Origin: Belliella buryatensis
Lineage (GTDB): Bacteria > Bacteroidota > Bacteroidia > Cytophagales > Cyclobacteriaceae
Direction of reading: 5' to 3'
Length of the DNA stretch: 64,000 nucleotides
NCBI RefSeq assembly: GCF_900188245.1
Contig: NZ_FZOK01000004.1
Span: forward strand, 1 to 64,000
The notes under the pieces were generated by a model that saw only the letters and a list, made by a program, of their open reading frames with translations, was not told the origin of the DNA and searched no databases. The translations under genes were made by a program, and so were the position numbers. How positions within the stretch are numbered: the stretch's first letter is position 1; every line of letters starts with the position of its first letter. This document shows, in pieces, positions 26,754 through 35,362 of this stretch.

Positions 26754-28223
26754 ATGCTAGCTAAAAAATTATATCTGTCATTAATCACTCTATTTCTTTA
26801 TAATTCTCATTTCCACCAATGTTTCGCTCAAACAAAAGAAAAGCCTAATGTATTATTCATTTTAGTGGATGATTTGGGCTGGGCTGATCTAGGTGCTTTT
26901 GGGAGTGAGTTCTACGAGACCCCAAATATTGATAGACTGGCCAAAAATGGAGTCAAATTCAAAAACGCCTATACAGCTTCTCCAGTCTGCTCACCAACTA
27001 GGGCAAGTATCATGACAGGAAAATACCCATCAAAAACTTACCATACCGATTGGTTTGGTGCACCACAACCTTGGAACTACCAAAGGCATTGGACACGAAA
27101 TAAGCCTCTCGTTCCTGCTGAATACAACCCCAACATGGAGTTAGAAGAATATACCCTAGCAGAAGCCTTTCAAGATGCTGGATATAAAACCTTCTTTGCA
27201 GGAAAATGGCATTTGGGTGAAGAGGAAGAATTTTGGCCAGAAGCACAAGGGTTTCACATTAATATTGGAGGCAATAGCAAAGGTGCACCCTCTACCGGGA
27301 ATAAATATTTTTCACCATATGATAACCCGAAAATGGACAATGGCCCCGAGGGAGAATACCTCCCTCTGAGACTTGCCGAGGAAACAGCTTCATTTATAGA
27401 TGAAAACAAGGGAGATCCATTTTTCGCCTATTTATCCTTCTATTCAGTACATACTCCATTGATGACTACAGAGGAATTAGAGTTAAAATACCTAAGAAAG
27501 CGTGCCAAGATGAACCTCACGGATCAATTTGAGCCTGAGTATGCCAATATGAATAGAACGACACAAGCCCATGCAATCTATGGCGGAATGGTAGAAGCTA
27601 TGGATTCAGCAGTAGGAATTGTTATTGAGAGTTTGGAGAGGAATAATCTTTTAGATAATACCATTGTAGTTTTTTTCTCTGATAATGGAGGTCTTTCTAC
27701 GGCTGAGGGAAGTCCAACTTCCAATCTTCCCCTAAGAGCAGGTAAAGGCTGGCTTTATGAAGGTGGAATTAGAGTTCCATTGATTATTTCTTGGAAAGAT
27801 AAGATTCCTGAAGGAAAAGTAAGTAATACCCCTGTGATCAGCATGGATTTTTACCCAACGTTGATTGAGTTGGCTGGATTGAAACAAAGTTTTAAGGGAA
27901 ATGGAGAAATTGATGGAGAAAGTCTTATTTCAATTTTGATAGAAAGTAAAAAACAGCTTTCCAGAAACGAACTCTATTGGCATTATCCTCACTACGGAAA
28001 CCAAGGAGGAAATCCTGGATCTGTGATACAGGAAGACGCCTGGAAGCTGATCTATTTTTACGAGGATGAAAGAATCGAGCTTTATAATTTAGATGCTGAC
28101 ATAGGTGAAAGAAATGATTTGTCCCAAGTAGAATCTGAAAAAGCGAAATACCTCCAAAACAAGCTAAAGAATTGGCTATCTGGTACAAATGCAAGGTTAC
28201 CAATGAAGAAGGATACAAATTGA
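26754..28223 (+). CDS. S1-family sulfatase, secreted
   Basis: This 489-residue protein has a signal peptide ending QCFAQ, the LVDDLGWADLG metal site, and the formylglycine motif C79-SPTRASIMTGKYP. GKWHLG, HTPLMTT and SDNGGL follow. It is transcribed away from the HTCS gene and ends at a terminator, so it has its own promoter. It differs from the three operon sulfatases in the insert around SKTYHTDWFGAPQPW, which suggests a distinct subfamily and sulfate position. Confidence 0.93.
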   Translation: MLAKKLYLSLITLFLYNSHFHQCFAQTKEKPNVLFILVDDLGWADLGAFGSEFYETPNIDRLAKNGVKFKNAYTASPVCSPTRASIMTGKYPSKTYHTDWFGAPQPWNYQRHWTRNKPLVPAEYNPNMELEEYTLAEAFQDAGYKTFFAGKWHLGEEEEFWPEAQGFHINIGGNSKGAPSTGNKYFSPYDNPKMDNGPEGEYLPLRLAEETASFIDENKGDPFFAYLSFYSVHTPLMTTEELELKYLRKRAKMNLTDQFEPEYANMNRTTQAHAIYGGMVEAMDSAVGIVIESLERNNLLDNTIVVFFSDNGGLSTAEGSPTSNLPLRAGKGWLYEGGIRVPLIISWKDKIPEGKVSNTPVISMDFYPTLIELAGLKQSFKGNGEIDGESLISILIESKKQLSRNELYWHYPHYGNQGGNPGSVIQEDAWKLIYFYEDERIELYNLDADIGERNDLSQVESEKAKYLQNKLKNWLSGTNARLPMKKDTN

Positions 28224-28280
28224 TATTCAAATCCATCTAACAACCGAACAATCCATTAATACTTAACCACTGAATTAAGA

Positions 28281-28318
28281 AAAGCGCCAATCAATTGCAT
28301 TGATTGGCGCTTTTTTTT
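28281..28318 (+). terminator. Terminator after sulfatase
   Basis: AAAGCGCCAATCA at 28281-28293 pairs with TGATTGGCGCTTT at 28301-28313 and is followed by eight T. It lies between the sulfatase and the convergent formylglycine-generating enzyme gene. Confidence 0.9.
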
Positions 28319-28362
28319 GTGAATCTTCATGGAACATCGTACTTTGTACTTTTTAAAAAACC

Positions 28363-29403
28363 TCAAACATCCTTCACACATCTAAAACCTACATTGGAAG
28401 TTCCGGAATATACATCTTGTCCTCTTCTGGCGCTTGGACGATAATTGATACAATAATCATCAGCGCAGAGGAAAGAACCACCTTTGATTACTTTTTCTAT
28501 GGCATAAGGGTTTTCAGGATTGTAGCATTTCGAAATCGTGGTATCTAATGCAGGAGCCATCGCTTTTTCCCGCATAAAAGCAGCAGCATCAAACCAATCC
28601 GAGGTCAATTCCCAAACATTGCCAATCATATCGTATAAGCCATAATCATTTGGGGTAAAAGATCGAACAGGGGCTGTTCCATCAAATCCATCAGAGCTTA
28701 TATTTTGATGAGGGAATGCACCTTGAAATGTATTTGCCTTAAAATTTCCTGCAGGCGTCAATTCATTCCCCCACGGAAACCGACTGTTATTCCCTCCCTT
28801 AGCTGCATATTCCCATTCAGCTTCGGTTGGTAGTCTTTTGCCTGCCCATGTTGCATAAGCCTCTGCATCCTCTAAAGCTATATGCACTACGGGGTGATTC
28901 TCTTTCCCTCGAATATCTGATCCAGGCCCTTCAGGCTGCTTCCAGTAGGCACCAGGAACCCACTGCCACCATTGACTGATATCATCTAAGCTTACTGCTT
29001 GATCAGGAGCCACAAAAACCAATGAACCAGCTACAAGTAAGGATTCATCTGGCTTAGGAGTACCGGGAGGCAAAGTTAGTTTCATATCTTCCCAATCAGG
29101 CTTTCTTTCTGCCACCGTCACATATCCAGTGGCTTCCACGAAAGCAGCAAATTGTTTATTTGTCACTTCCGTCTCGTCCATCCAAAAACTTGCTACCTTT
29201 CGTAAGACAGCGGGTCTTTCACTTGGATAGGAATTTTGATCATTTGTACCCATGGTAAAATCTCCGCCTTCTATCAACACCATACCTTGGATAGGCTTTT
29301 GATCGATACCTGAAGTTTGGTTTGCGCTTATCTGCTCAGGTTTGGAACCACATGCGAAAATGATTAGTAAAGAAATGATGATGGAGAGACAATGATATTT
29401 CAT
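28363..29403 (-). CDS. Formylglycine-generating enzyme (SUMF1-type), exported lipoprotein
   Basis: The enzyme oxidises the Cys of sulfatase CxPxR motifs to formylglycine. The 346-residue product from ATG at 29403 has a lipobox ending IIFAC (C18). The FGE fold begins at MVLIEGGDFTMGTND (41-55) and continues through DETEVTNKQF, GKRLPTEAEWEYAAKGG, GLYDMIGNVWELTSDW and KGGSFLCADDYC. The active-site pair is C313/C318 with the C-x4-C spacing of human SUMF1, and the tail is SNVGFRC. Many bacterial FGE-fold proteins lack these cysteines, so this one is probably a true FGE. A longer upstream frame exists but lacks a signal. It is well placed to mature the four sulfatases. Confidence 0.92.
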   Translation of the reverse strand: MKYHCLSIIISLLIIFACGSKPEQISANQTSGIDQKPIQGMVLIEGGDFTMGTNDQNSYPSERPAVLRKVASFWMDETEVTNKQFAAFVEATGYVTVAERKPDWEDMKLTLPPGTPKPDESLLVAGSLVFVAPDQAVSLDDISQWWQWVPGAYWKQPEGPGSDIRGKENHPVVHIALEDAEAYATWAGKRLPTEAEWEYAAKGGNNSRFPWGNELTPAGNFKANTFQGAFPHQNISSDGFDGTAPVRSFTPNDYGLYDMIGNVWELTSDWFDAAAFMREKAMAPALDTTISKCYNPENPYAIEKVIKGGSFLCADDYCINYRPSARRGQDVYSGTSNVGFRCVKDV

Positions 29404-29720
29404 TTTATGCTTAATTAATATCCAATATGACGCTCGGAATTGATGAGCGTAATTAAATTTCGGATTTGAGTTGCCAATGGAAATAATACGGTGAATTAGA
29501 TTTTTTAACAATGGCTAAGTTAGATAATACTCAGAAAAAACAAAGGGTGAAAAAGTTTATAGCGCAGGTCTAATCAAGAATTAATAGACAATGTTACATT
29601 CTGCTACCCAATATGAGATAGCAGTAAGGCTTCCATCCCATCAATTTCGCGTTTCGTCACATTTTTTTGCTAGAAGAAATAGCCTACTGTATCCTTGTCT
29701 AAGCAAACAGTAAGAAGCCC
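29404..29720. other. Intergenic region with promoter upstream of lytS
   Basis: This 317-nt gap between divergent genes holds no convincing gene. Near the FGE start there is a small inverted repeat, ACGCTC at 29430-29435 and GAGCGT at 29445-29450. A plausible Bacteroidota promoter for the plus strand is TTTG at 29666-29669, a 20-nt spacer, and TATCCTTG at 29690-29697, which matches TAnnTTTG with one change. Confidence 0.45.
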
Positions 29721-29909
29721 GTGAAAAAACAGAAAATCGTTTACTACCTTCTGATTATAGCAGGATTGATTTATAATCTAGTGATCAGTATTGGGAAGGT
29801 ATCTCCCATTATTCTGCAGCAATCACAAAGTAATTCCCCTGAACATATTCAAATTTCAAATACAGCACTTAACTTGAACAGCCATGAAAGAAAAAATTCT
29901 ACCTTTTAG
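29721..29909 (+). CDS. Possible small membrane peptide before lytS
   Basis: A frame of 62 codons from GTG (MKKQKIVYYLLIIAGLIYNL) has one transmembrane helix and a polar tail. It begins about 20 nt after the predicted promoter and overlaps the kinase start (29884) by 26 nt in another frame, suggesting coupling. It may be a leader peptide, a small partner of the kinase, or chance. Confidence 0.4.
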   Translation: MKKQKIVYYLLIIAGLIYNLVISIGKVSPIILQQSQSNSPEHIQISNTALNLNSHERKNSTF

Positions 29910-31281
29910 ACAAATTGAATGGTGGGTAGTCACCTTCCTCTTCGTAAGTATCATCCTTTCAAATGTACTTACCTCCCCTACTTTCAATCCAAATTCCCAG
30001 CAAAGTGCAATATACTTTGCAAAGATTTTTATTCCCTTGACCTTCTTAGCCTCTTTTTATTTATTTCACATCAAAGTATTTCCAAATTATCTAAAAGATG
30101 GTAGAACCGCAAAATTTATAATTTATACCATTTTAATTTTCTTGGGATCATTCATAGGAATTGGAGCTTTTTCAGTGAATGCGAGATTTTCAGATGATTT
30201 CTTGATGCCATTTTATTTTAATTCTCTGGCCATATATGCAGGCTATGGAGCTATTATTTACATATTGAATCAGATTATTTTGTCACGTAAACCAATTGAT
30301 TTTAAAATATATAATGTAACTCGATTTGTTTTGATTTATATTTTTTCAGTGATTTTCCTCTTTCAATTTCAAAGAATTGCAGGAGAGCCGATTGCCATTC
30401 TTTTTGTCCTAATTATTCCGTGTATCATTGGCCTGATATTATACAATTACTTTTTAATCTATAGGTTGAATAAACAAGGAAGAAAAAGTGATGCAACCAC
30501 ATTTTATGTATTGATAATAGCACTTATTTCAATTCCATTTATCATTATTAAAATAAATGGTTTTTTTATTCTTCTAGGATTTGTAATAATAATTAGTGTA
30601 GTAGTCATCATCTTCCCCATCTCCAACTTCTTCTTCAGAAAGTACGATAAGTACCTAGGCCAATTAGATAGTTTGACTGTCAAAGTAGATCAAGGAACAG
30701 CCAACCTGGCATTTCTCCGGTCTCAGATCAATCCACACTTCCTCTTCAATGCACTCAATACCCTCTATGGGACAGCGTTGCAAGAAAAAGGAGAACGTAC
30801 GGCTGAGGGCATCCAAAAGCTAGGAGATATGATGCGATTCATGCTTCACGAAAATAACCAAGACCGCATTCAAGTTGCACGCGAAAAAGAATACCTAGTG
30901 AACTATGTGGACTTGCAAAACCTTCGAATCAAAGACCAAGAAAATATAGAGATCGTTTTCAATAGGTCTGAAGACTCCTGCACGGGTGTAATAGCACCCA
31001 TGTTGCTGATTCCTTTTGTAGAAAATGCCTTTAAACATGGAATCAGCCTCCAAAAGAAGTCCTGGGTGAAAATCAGTTTGAGATGTTTAGATGGTTCTGT
31101 TCACTTAGATGTGAACAACAGCATCCACCGAAGCAATGAAGAGGATCCAGAAAAAAAAGCATCAGGCATAGGATTAGAAAATGTCAAACAAAGACTTCAA
31201 CTTCTCTACCCCAACAAGCATGAACTGATCATCAGAGAAAATGAATTGGAATACTTTGTACATTTGAGTGTGAAGCTGTGA
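29884..31281 (+). CDS. LytS/YehU-family sensor histidine kinase
   Basis: The protein has 465 residues. The N-terminal 260 residues hold about seven transmembrane helices (for example VVTFLFVSIILSNVL and ILFVLIIPCIIGLILY). The kinase core has the family motif RSQINPHFLFNALNTLYG with H285 as the phosphorylation site, and the ATP site has LLIPFVENAFKHGIS plus GIGLENVKQRL. Members work with LytTR-domain regulators; one follows after a 373-nt gap. The ligand is unknown. The start is ATG at 29884. Confidence 0.93.
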   Translation: MKEKILPFRQIEWWVVTFLFVSIILSNVLTSPTFNPNSQQSAIYFAKIFIPLTFLASFYLFHIKVFPNYLKDGRTAKFIIYTILIFLGSFIGIGAFSVNARFSDDFLMPFYFNSLAIYAGYGAIIYILNQIILSRKPIDFKIYNVTRFVLIYIFSVIFLFQFQRIAGEPIAILFVLIIPCIIGLILYNYFLIYRLNKQGRKSDATTFYVLIIALISIPFIIIKINGFFILLGFVIIISVVVIIFPISNFFFRKYDKYLGQLDSLTVKVDQGTANLAFLRSQINPHFLFNALNTLYGTALQEKGERTAEGIQKLGDMMRFMLHENNQDRIQVAREKEYLVNYVDLQNLRIKDQENIEIVFNRSEDSCTGVIAPMLLIPFVENAFKHGISLQKKSWVKISLRCLDGSVHLDVNNSIHRSNEEDPEKKASGIGLENVKQRLQLLYPNKHELIIRENELEYFVHLSVKL

Positions 31282-31654
31282 TGGGAGACTCAAGATTTAA
31301 GACTTAAGACACAAGAAGAAAGAGATCAGGCAACTATATTCAAGAAACTAATGGGATTAGATAGTGATAAATGCTTTGTAATATTAAAAGATATTAGCCG
31401 CCAGCGATATAATTGAGAAGCAAGAGTTGTGACCTTTGAGTGCGCCAATGCGTACTCGAAGGTCTTATCGCAATGATCATAAAGATATAACCAATTTTAA
31501 AATCTTATAATTTTGAAATCTTTCAATATCAACCCACTTCAGAGATCTATCGACCTCCCACAATTTTGAAACTTTCTTACATTCAAACCTTAAAACCCTT
31601 TCCAAATCCTCCAATTTTACAATCTAAAATCTACCCTCTAAAATCTAAAATCAA
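31282..31654. repeat. Intergenic region with hairpin and dispersed repeat
   Basis: No gene is seen in this 373-nt gap between kinase and regulator. A 14-bp stem with two G-U pairs lies at 31431-31464 (GACCTTTGAGTGCG facing CGTACTCGAAGGTC). The last 19 nt before the regulator start (31635-31653, CCTCTAAAATCTAAAATCA) recur exactly at 37372-37390. The gap therefore looks like an array of repeats inserted in a two-gene operon. Confidence 0.7.
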
Positions 31655-32338
31655 ATGCTAACAGCAATCGCAATAGACGATGAACCGATGGCCTTGGAGG
31701 TAGTGAAGTCACATGCTTCCAAAGTTCCCTTTTTGAAACTTAATGAGACTTTTACCAATGGTATCAAAGCGCTGGAGTTTCTTAAAATGAATCCTGTTAA
31801 CCTTATCTTTCTGGACATCAAAATGCCAGATATTTCTGGAATGGAGCTGGCTTCTCTGCTACCCAAAGAAACCATGGTTGTATTTACCACGGCTTATTCT
31901 GAGCATGCAGTAAGGAGTTTCGAACTGGACGCGATTGACTATTTGCTTAAGCCATTTAACCTAAGTAGATTTTTGAAGTCTTGTCAAAAGGCACAAGAAC
32001 TCTTTGAATTGAAAAATGGCCAATTGAGTACAGATTCGATCTTTATCAAAACTGGCTATGAACAGGTCAAAATCAATTTCCAAGACTTACTCTTTTGTGA
32101 AGCTAATGGCAATTATGTCAACTTTCAGTTATCAGATCAAAAGATACTAAGTAGAATGACCTTGTCAGAAACAGAGAAAATCTTGCCTCATCAATTCATC
32201 AAAACGCACCGCTCCTTCATTGTTAATACTCAAAAAATCACTAAAGTTGAAAAACATCAAGTGAGCTTTGATAGGATGAAAGCACCGGTTAGTATGAGTT
32301 TTTATGAAACACTTTTAGAAAAAATCAACCCTAAGTAA
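31655..32338 (+). CDS. LytTR-family response regulator
   Basis: The 227-residue product has a receiver domain (about 3-115) with acidic residues in AIDDEP, the phosphoacceptor D54 in LIFLDIKMPD, and a conserved Lys in LLKPF. A LytTR DNA-binding domain follows (about 130-225) with IFIKTGYEQVKI, FCEANGNYVNF and HRSFIVNTQKI. It is the probable partner of the LytS-type kinase upstream. The targets are not evident from this window. Confidence 0.95.
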   Translation: MLTAIAIDDEPMALEVVKSHASKVPFLKLNETFTNGIKALEFLKMNPVNLIFLDIKMPDISGMELASLLPKETMVVFTTAYSEHAVRSFELDAIDYLLKPFNLSRFLKSCQKAQELFELKNGQLSTDSIFIKTGYEQVKINFQDLLFCEANGNYVNFQLSDQKILSRMTLSETEKILPHQFIKTHRSFIVNTQKITKVEKHQVSFDRMKAPVSMSFYETLLEKINPK

Positions 32339-32340
32339 TG

Positions 32341-33420
32341 CTATTTTGCTTTTCTTTTAAAAAGCATTTTGAAATAGTTTTCATGCTTTTCTATCACAGG
32401 ATATTCATCTCCAAGTAGGTAACCATAAGGTGCTAAACTTGGAATTCGCTCAAAAATAATTTTCAGTAATCCGGTCATTGGAATAAAAAGAATCATTCCT
32501 GAAACACCCCAAATAAACCCTCCTAATAGAATCGCCAAAATCACGGCTAATGCATTAACTCTAACTTTTGCGCCTACTACTACTGGAGTAATGAGGTTAT
32601 TTTCAATCAATTGGATCAGCCATAATAATAGCAAAGTTGCCAAAGGATAAAAGAGACTATCCGTTGTCAATAACACATATAGCACAAGAAGTAAAGAGCT
32701 CAAAATAACGCCTACATAAGGAATCAGATTCATCACAGCAATAAAAACAGCAAAAAGAATAAAGTATTTGATACCTAGGAAATAAAAGACAATTCCAGAC
32801 ATAACACTTACTATTCCAGTCACCATCAACATCCCTAGTAGATATGATTGTATCACAGCGCCTGAATCCTTGATGAAATCTAGGAGTGGTGGCTGGTTAT
32901 TCCTTGATAGTTTTTTCAAGAACTCCCAAAAAAAATCTTTGTAATAAAGCATCAAGAAGATAAAAAGCGGGATTACTCCTAGTAGTACCAAAGACTTTCC
33001 AGTTTCAACCAAAGTAGCCTCAAGATTGCTTTGACTGAAGAAATCAAAATCCGTTGTTAAAGATGCTTCTAGTCCGAAAAGCGCTTCTATTTGTTCAAAA
33101 TAGCTGCTGACTTTAGCCTCAAATGAAGTTTTGATTTCAGGAATATCTGTAATGAGACCAATCACCTGATCTGTCAATACATATAACACAGAAGCAGCAA
33201 GAGAAGTAACCAATGCCAGTGTTAGAGCAATGGCTAAGGCTCTTGGAATTTTCCTTTCTTCGAGCCAATTCGCTAAGGGATAAAGTGCAAAAGCAAAGAA
33301 AGCTCCCCAAACTAGTGGAATTAAGATGACCGCACCAGCTTTCATGATCCAGATGATCAGTACCAATGAAGCTAAAGTGAAAAATATCTTTTGTGATTTC
33401 GGATATTCTAAGCTGTTCAT
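32341..33420 (-). CDS. AI-2E-family transporter
   Basis: The 359-residue membrane protein has about eight helices and belongs to the AI-2E transporter (UPF0118) family: PLVWGAFFAFALYPLANWLE near the start, IPYVGVILSSLLLVLY and LLLWLIQLIENNLITPVVVG in the C-terminal half, and a basic tail. Family members include autoinducer exporters and Na+/H+ antiporters, so the substrate is open. It stops 2 nt from the convergent LytTR gene end and is transcribed alone. The 60-nt gap to the helicase gene has no clear signal. Confidence 0.92.
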   Translation of the reverse strand: MNSLEYPKSQKIFFTLASLVLIIWIMKAGAVILIPLVWGAFFAFALYPLANWLEERKIPRALAIALTLALVTSLAASVLYVLTDQVIGLITDIPEIKTSFEAKVSSYFEQIEALFGLEASLTTDFDFFSQSNLEATLVETGKSLVLLGVIPLFIFLMLYYKDFFWEFLKKLSRNNQPPLLDFIKDSGAVIQSYLLGMLMVTGIVSVMSGIVFYFLGIKYFILFAVFIAVMNLIPYVGVILSSLLLVLYVLLTTDSLFYPLATLLLLWLIQLIENNLITPVVVGAKVRVNALAVILAILLGGFIWGVSGMILFIPMTGLLKIIFERIPSLAPYGYLLGDEYPVIEKHENYFKMLFKRKAK

Positions 33421-33480
33421 ATTTTCATGTCATAAACAGCTATGAATATACGACCTGATGAGTAATTTAAAAACTACTGA

Positions 33481-34899
33481 TCAATCAATCACATTCTTTC
33501 TAGAGCCAAACTTTGAAGTTTTGGGCTGCTCCTGAAATTCTGGACTTTTATCCACTTTGGGATTCTGTCTTGGCTTGAAACCGCTAGGTGTATCAGGGTT
33601 TTCAGGATCTCTTACCACAAGAGCTTCCTGTGGGTTTTGACGCGGTTTTCTAGCAGGCTTTTCTGAATGGGTTGACTTGACAAAGTTCCCCTTTGGCTTT
33701 TCATTTGACTTACCCCCTTTTTTGGGTGTAGTGCTTTGCTTTTTGTTTGAAGAACTATTAGAATAGCTAGGCCCCTGCGGGTAACCATCTGGAAGGGCTA
33801 GCTTTTCAACCTCCATTCCTATCAAGGCTTCAATCCTGTTAAATTTATATCTATCCTTGTCATTGACAAAAGTGATGGCTTCGCCTTTGCTATCTGCTCT
33901 TGCTGTCCTACCCACTCTATGCACATAATCTTCAGGGTCATTTGGTGTATCGAAATTGATCACCAACTCAATGCCAACCACATCTATTCCTCTTGAAATG
34001 ATATCAGTACCAATCAGAATTTTCAAGGATCTATTCTTAAACCTAGACATGATCTGTTCACGCTCAACCTGCTCAAGATCAGAATGAAATGCTTCTACTT
34101 CAAAATCCTTTTTCAAGACCTTGTAAAGACTTTTGACTTTATCCTTTGTAGATGCAAAAATGATGACAGCTTCATACTCCTTCTGTCTCAAAATATGTCG
34201 AACCAAGTCCTCCTTTTGTGGGTCATGAACTAGATAAGCCCCTTGCGTAACACCTTCAGCAGTCTTTCCAACAGATAAAGTTACTTCTTCAGGATCCTTA
34301 AGCAACTTTTTGGAAAATGACCTGATTTTAGGTGGCATGGTAGCCGAAAATAGAATTGTTTGCCTGTCCTTAGGCAGGTAGTTGACTATGGTCAAAAGAT
34401 CATCAGAAAAACCCATATCTAGCATCCTGTCTGCTTCATCTAGGATCAAGTGTTGTAATGAGTCTAATTTGATTTTACCACCAGCCAATAAAGCAATCAA
34501 TCTTCCAGGTGTAGCTACCACTATTTCCGCACCTTCTTCAAGAGCTCTTTTTTGTTGTTCCCAAACTAGCCCGTCACCACCACCATAAATTGGGATAGAG
34601 CTAATACCTAAGAAATAAGCAAATCCTTGAATCTGTTGATCAATTTGAATGGCCAATTCGCGTGTGGGAGCCAATACCAAAGTATTAAGAGTATTTCCAC
34701 CTGATTTGGCGATTTTATTCAAAACAGGCAAAATAAATGCGGCTGTTTTTCCTGTACCTGTCTGGGCACATGCGATGATATCTTTACCTTCAAGTATAAT
34801 CGGAATGGCTTTCTCCTGAACAGGAGTTGGTTTATCAAAACCCATGGCGTCTAAGCCTTCTTGAAGCGATGCTTCAAATTTAAAACTATCGAAATTCAA
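33481..34899 (-). CDS. DEAD-box RNA helicase, RhlE-like
   Basis: The 472-residue protein has the Q motif FDKPTPVQEKAIP, the P-loop AQTGTGKTAAF, PTRELA, DEADRMLDMGF, SAT, and HRVGRTARA. A 100-residue tail rich in Lys, Pro and Ser follows (KKQSTTPKKGGKSNEKPKGN), as in cold-shock and ribosome-assembly helicases. The start must be TTG at 34897-34899. An in-frame stop lies 5 codons upstream, and the next ATG would remove the Q motif region. It lies 12 nt after the DoxX gene on the same strand. Confidence 0.95.
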   Translation of the reverse strand: MNFDSFKFEASLQEGLDAMGFDKPTPVQEKAIPIILEGKDIIACAQTGTGKTAAFILPVLNKIAKSGGNTLNTLVLAPTRELAIQIDQQIQGFAYFLGISSIPIYGGGDGLVWEQQKRALEEGAEIVVATPGRLIALLAGGKIKLDSLQHLILDEADRMLDMGFSDDLLTIVNYLPKDRQTILFSATMPPKIRSFSKKLLKDPEEVTLSVGKTAEGVTQGAYLVHDPQKEDLVRHILRQKEYEAVIIFASTKDKVKSLYKVLKKDFEVEAFHSDLEQVEREQIMSRFKNRSLKILIGTDIISRGIDVVGIELVINFDTPNDPEDYVHRVGRTARADSKGEAITFVNDKDRYKFNRIEALIGMEVEKLALPDGYPQGPSYSNSSSNKKQSTTPKKGGKSNEKPKGNFVKSTHSEKPARKPRQNPQEALVVRDPENPDTPSGFKPRQNPKVDKSPEFQEQPKTSKFGSRKNVID

Positions 34900-34911
34900 T
34901 TTAAATAATGT

Positions 34912-35256
34912 TTAAGTGTAATAATAGGCCCAAGCGATCAATATAAATTGCAAGGGAAGTCTGAGCAAAAGTGCCCAATTGGGGATTCCTTTGGCTCCTT
35001 TTTGATACATATATAGATTAGCAGGAAAAACTGCTATCAAAAGCATAATAATTCCAAAAGCCGCATAGGATCTTAATGACTCAATTAACAAAGCAACACC
35101 AAAAATGATTTCAAAAGCACCTGATAACAAATTCATTAATTTGGGATTTGGTATGTATGGTGGAATAATTCTTTCATACATCTTTGGTTTGATAAAATGC
35201 ATAATGCCAGCAAAAACATAAAAAGCACTCATCAAATAAAGAAAAAATGAATACAT
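34912..35256 (-). CDS. DoxX-like small membrane protein
   Basis: The protein has 114 residues with four transmembrane segments. AFYVFAGIMHFIKPKMYERIIP, then LLSGAFEIIFGVALL, fit the DoxX/DoxD-like family of small membrane proteins. The function is not established. It precedes the helicase gene by 12 nt and may share its transcript. It is divergent from the gamma-glutamyltransferase-like gene. Confidence 0.88.
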   Translation of the reverse strand: MYSFFLYLMSAFYVFAGIMHFIKPKMYERIIPPYIPNPKLMNLLSGAFEIIFGVALLIESLRSYAAFGIIMLLIAVFPANLYMYQKGAKGIPNWALLLRLPLQFILIAWAYYYT

Positions 35257-35362
35257 ATAGAATTGCTAAGGATTTTGGTGATCAATGATTATCTTGACAT
35301 TAAATGTATTACAATCCCCTCGGATTCACAATAATTACCCAATAAACTCTAATGTTACCTGT

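Noticed and set aside
33481-34899. Frameshift or truncation of the helicase because no ATG start is near
   Set aside because: A TTG at 34897-34899 gives the expected N-terminus, and the in-frame stop lies before it, so the gene is intact with a rare start.
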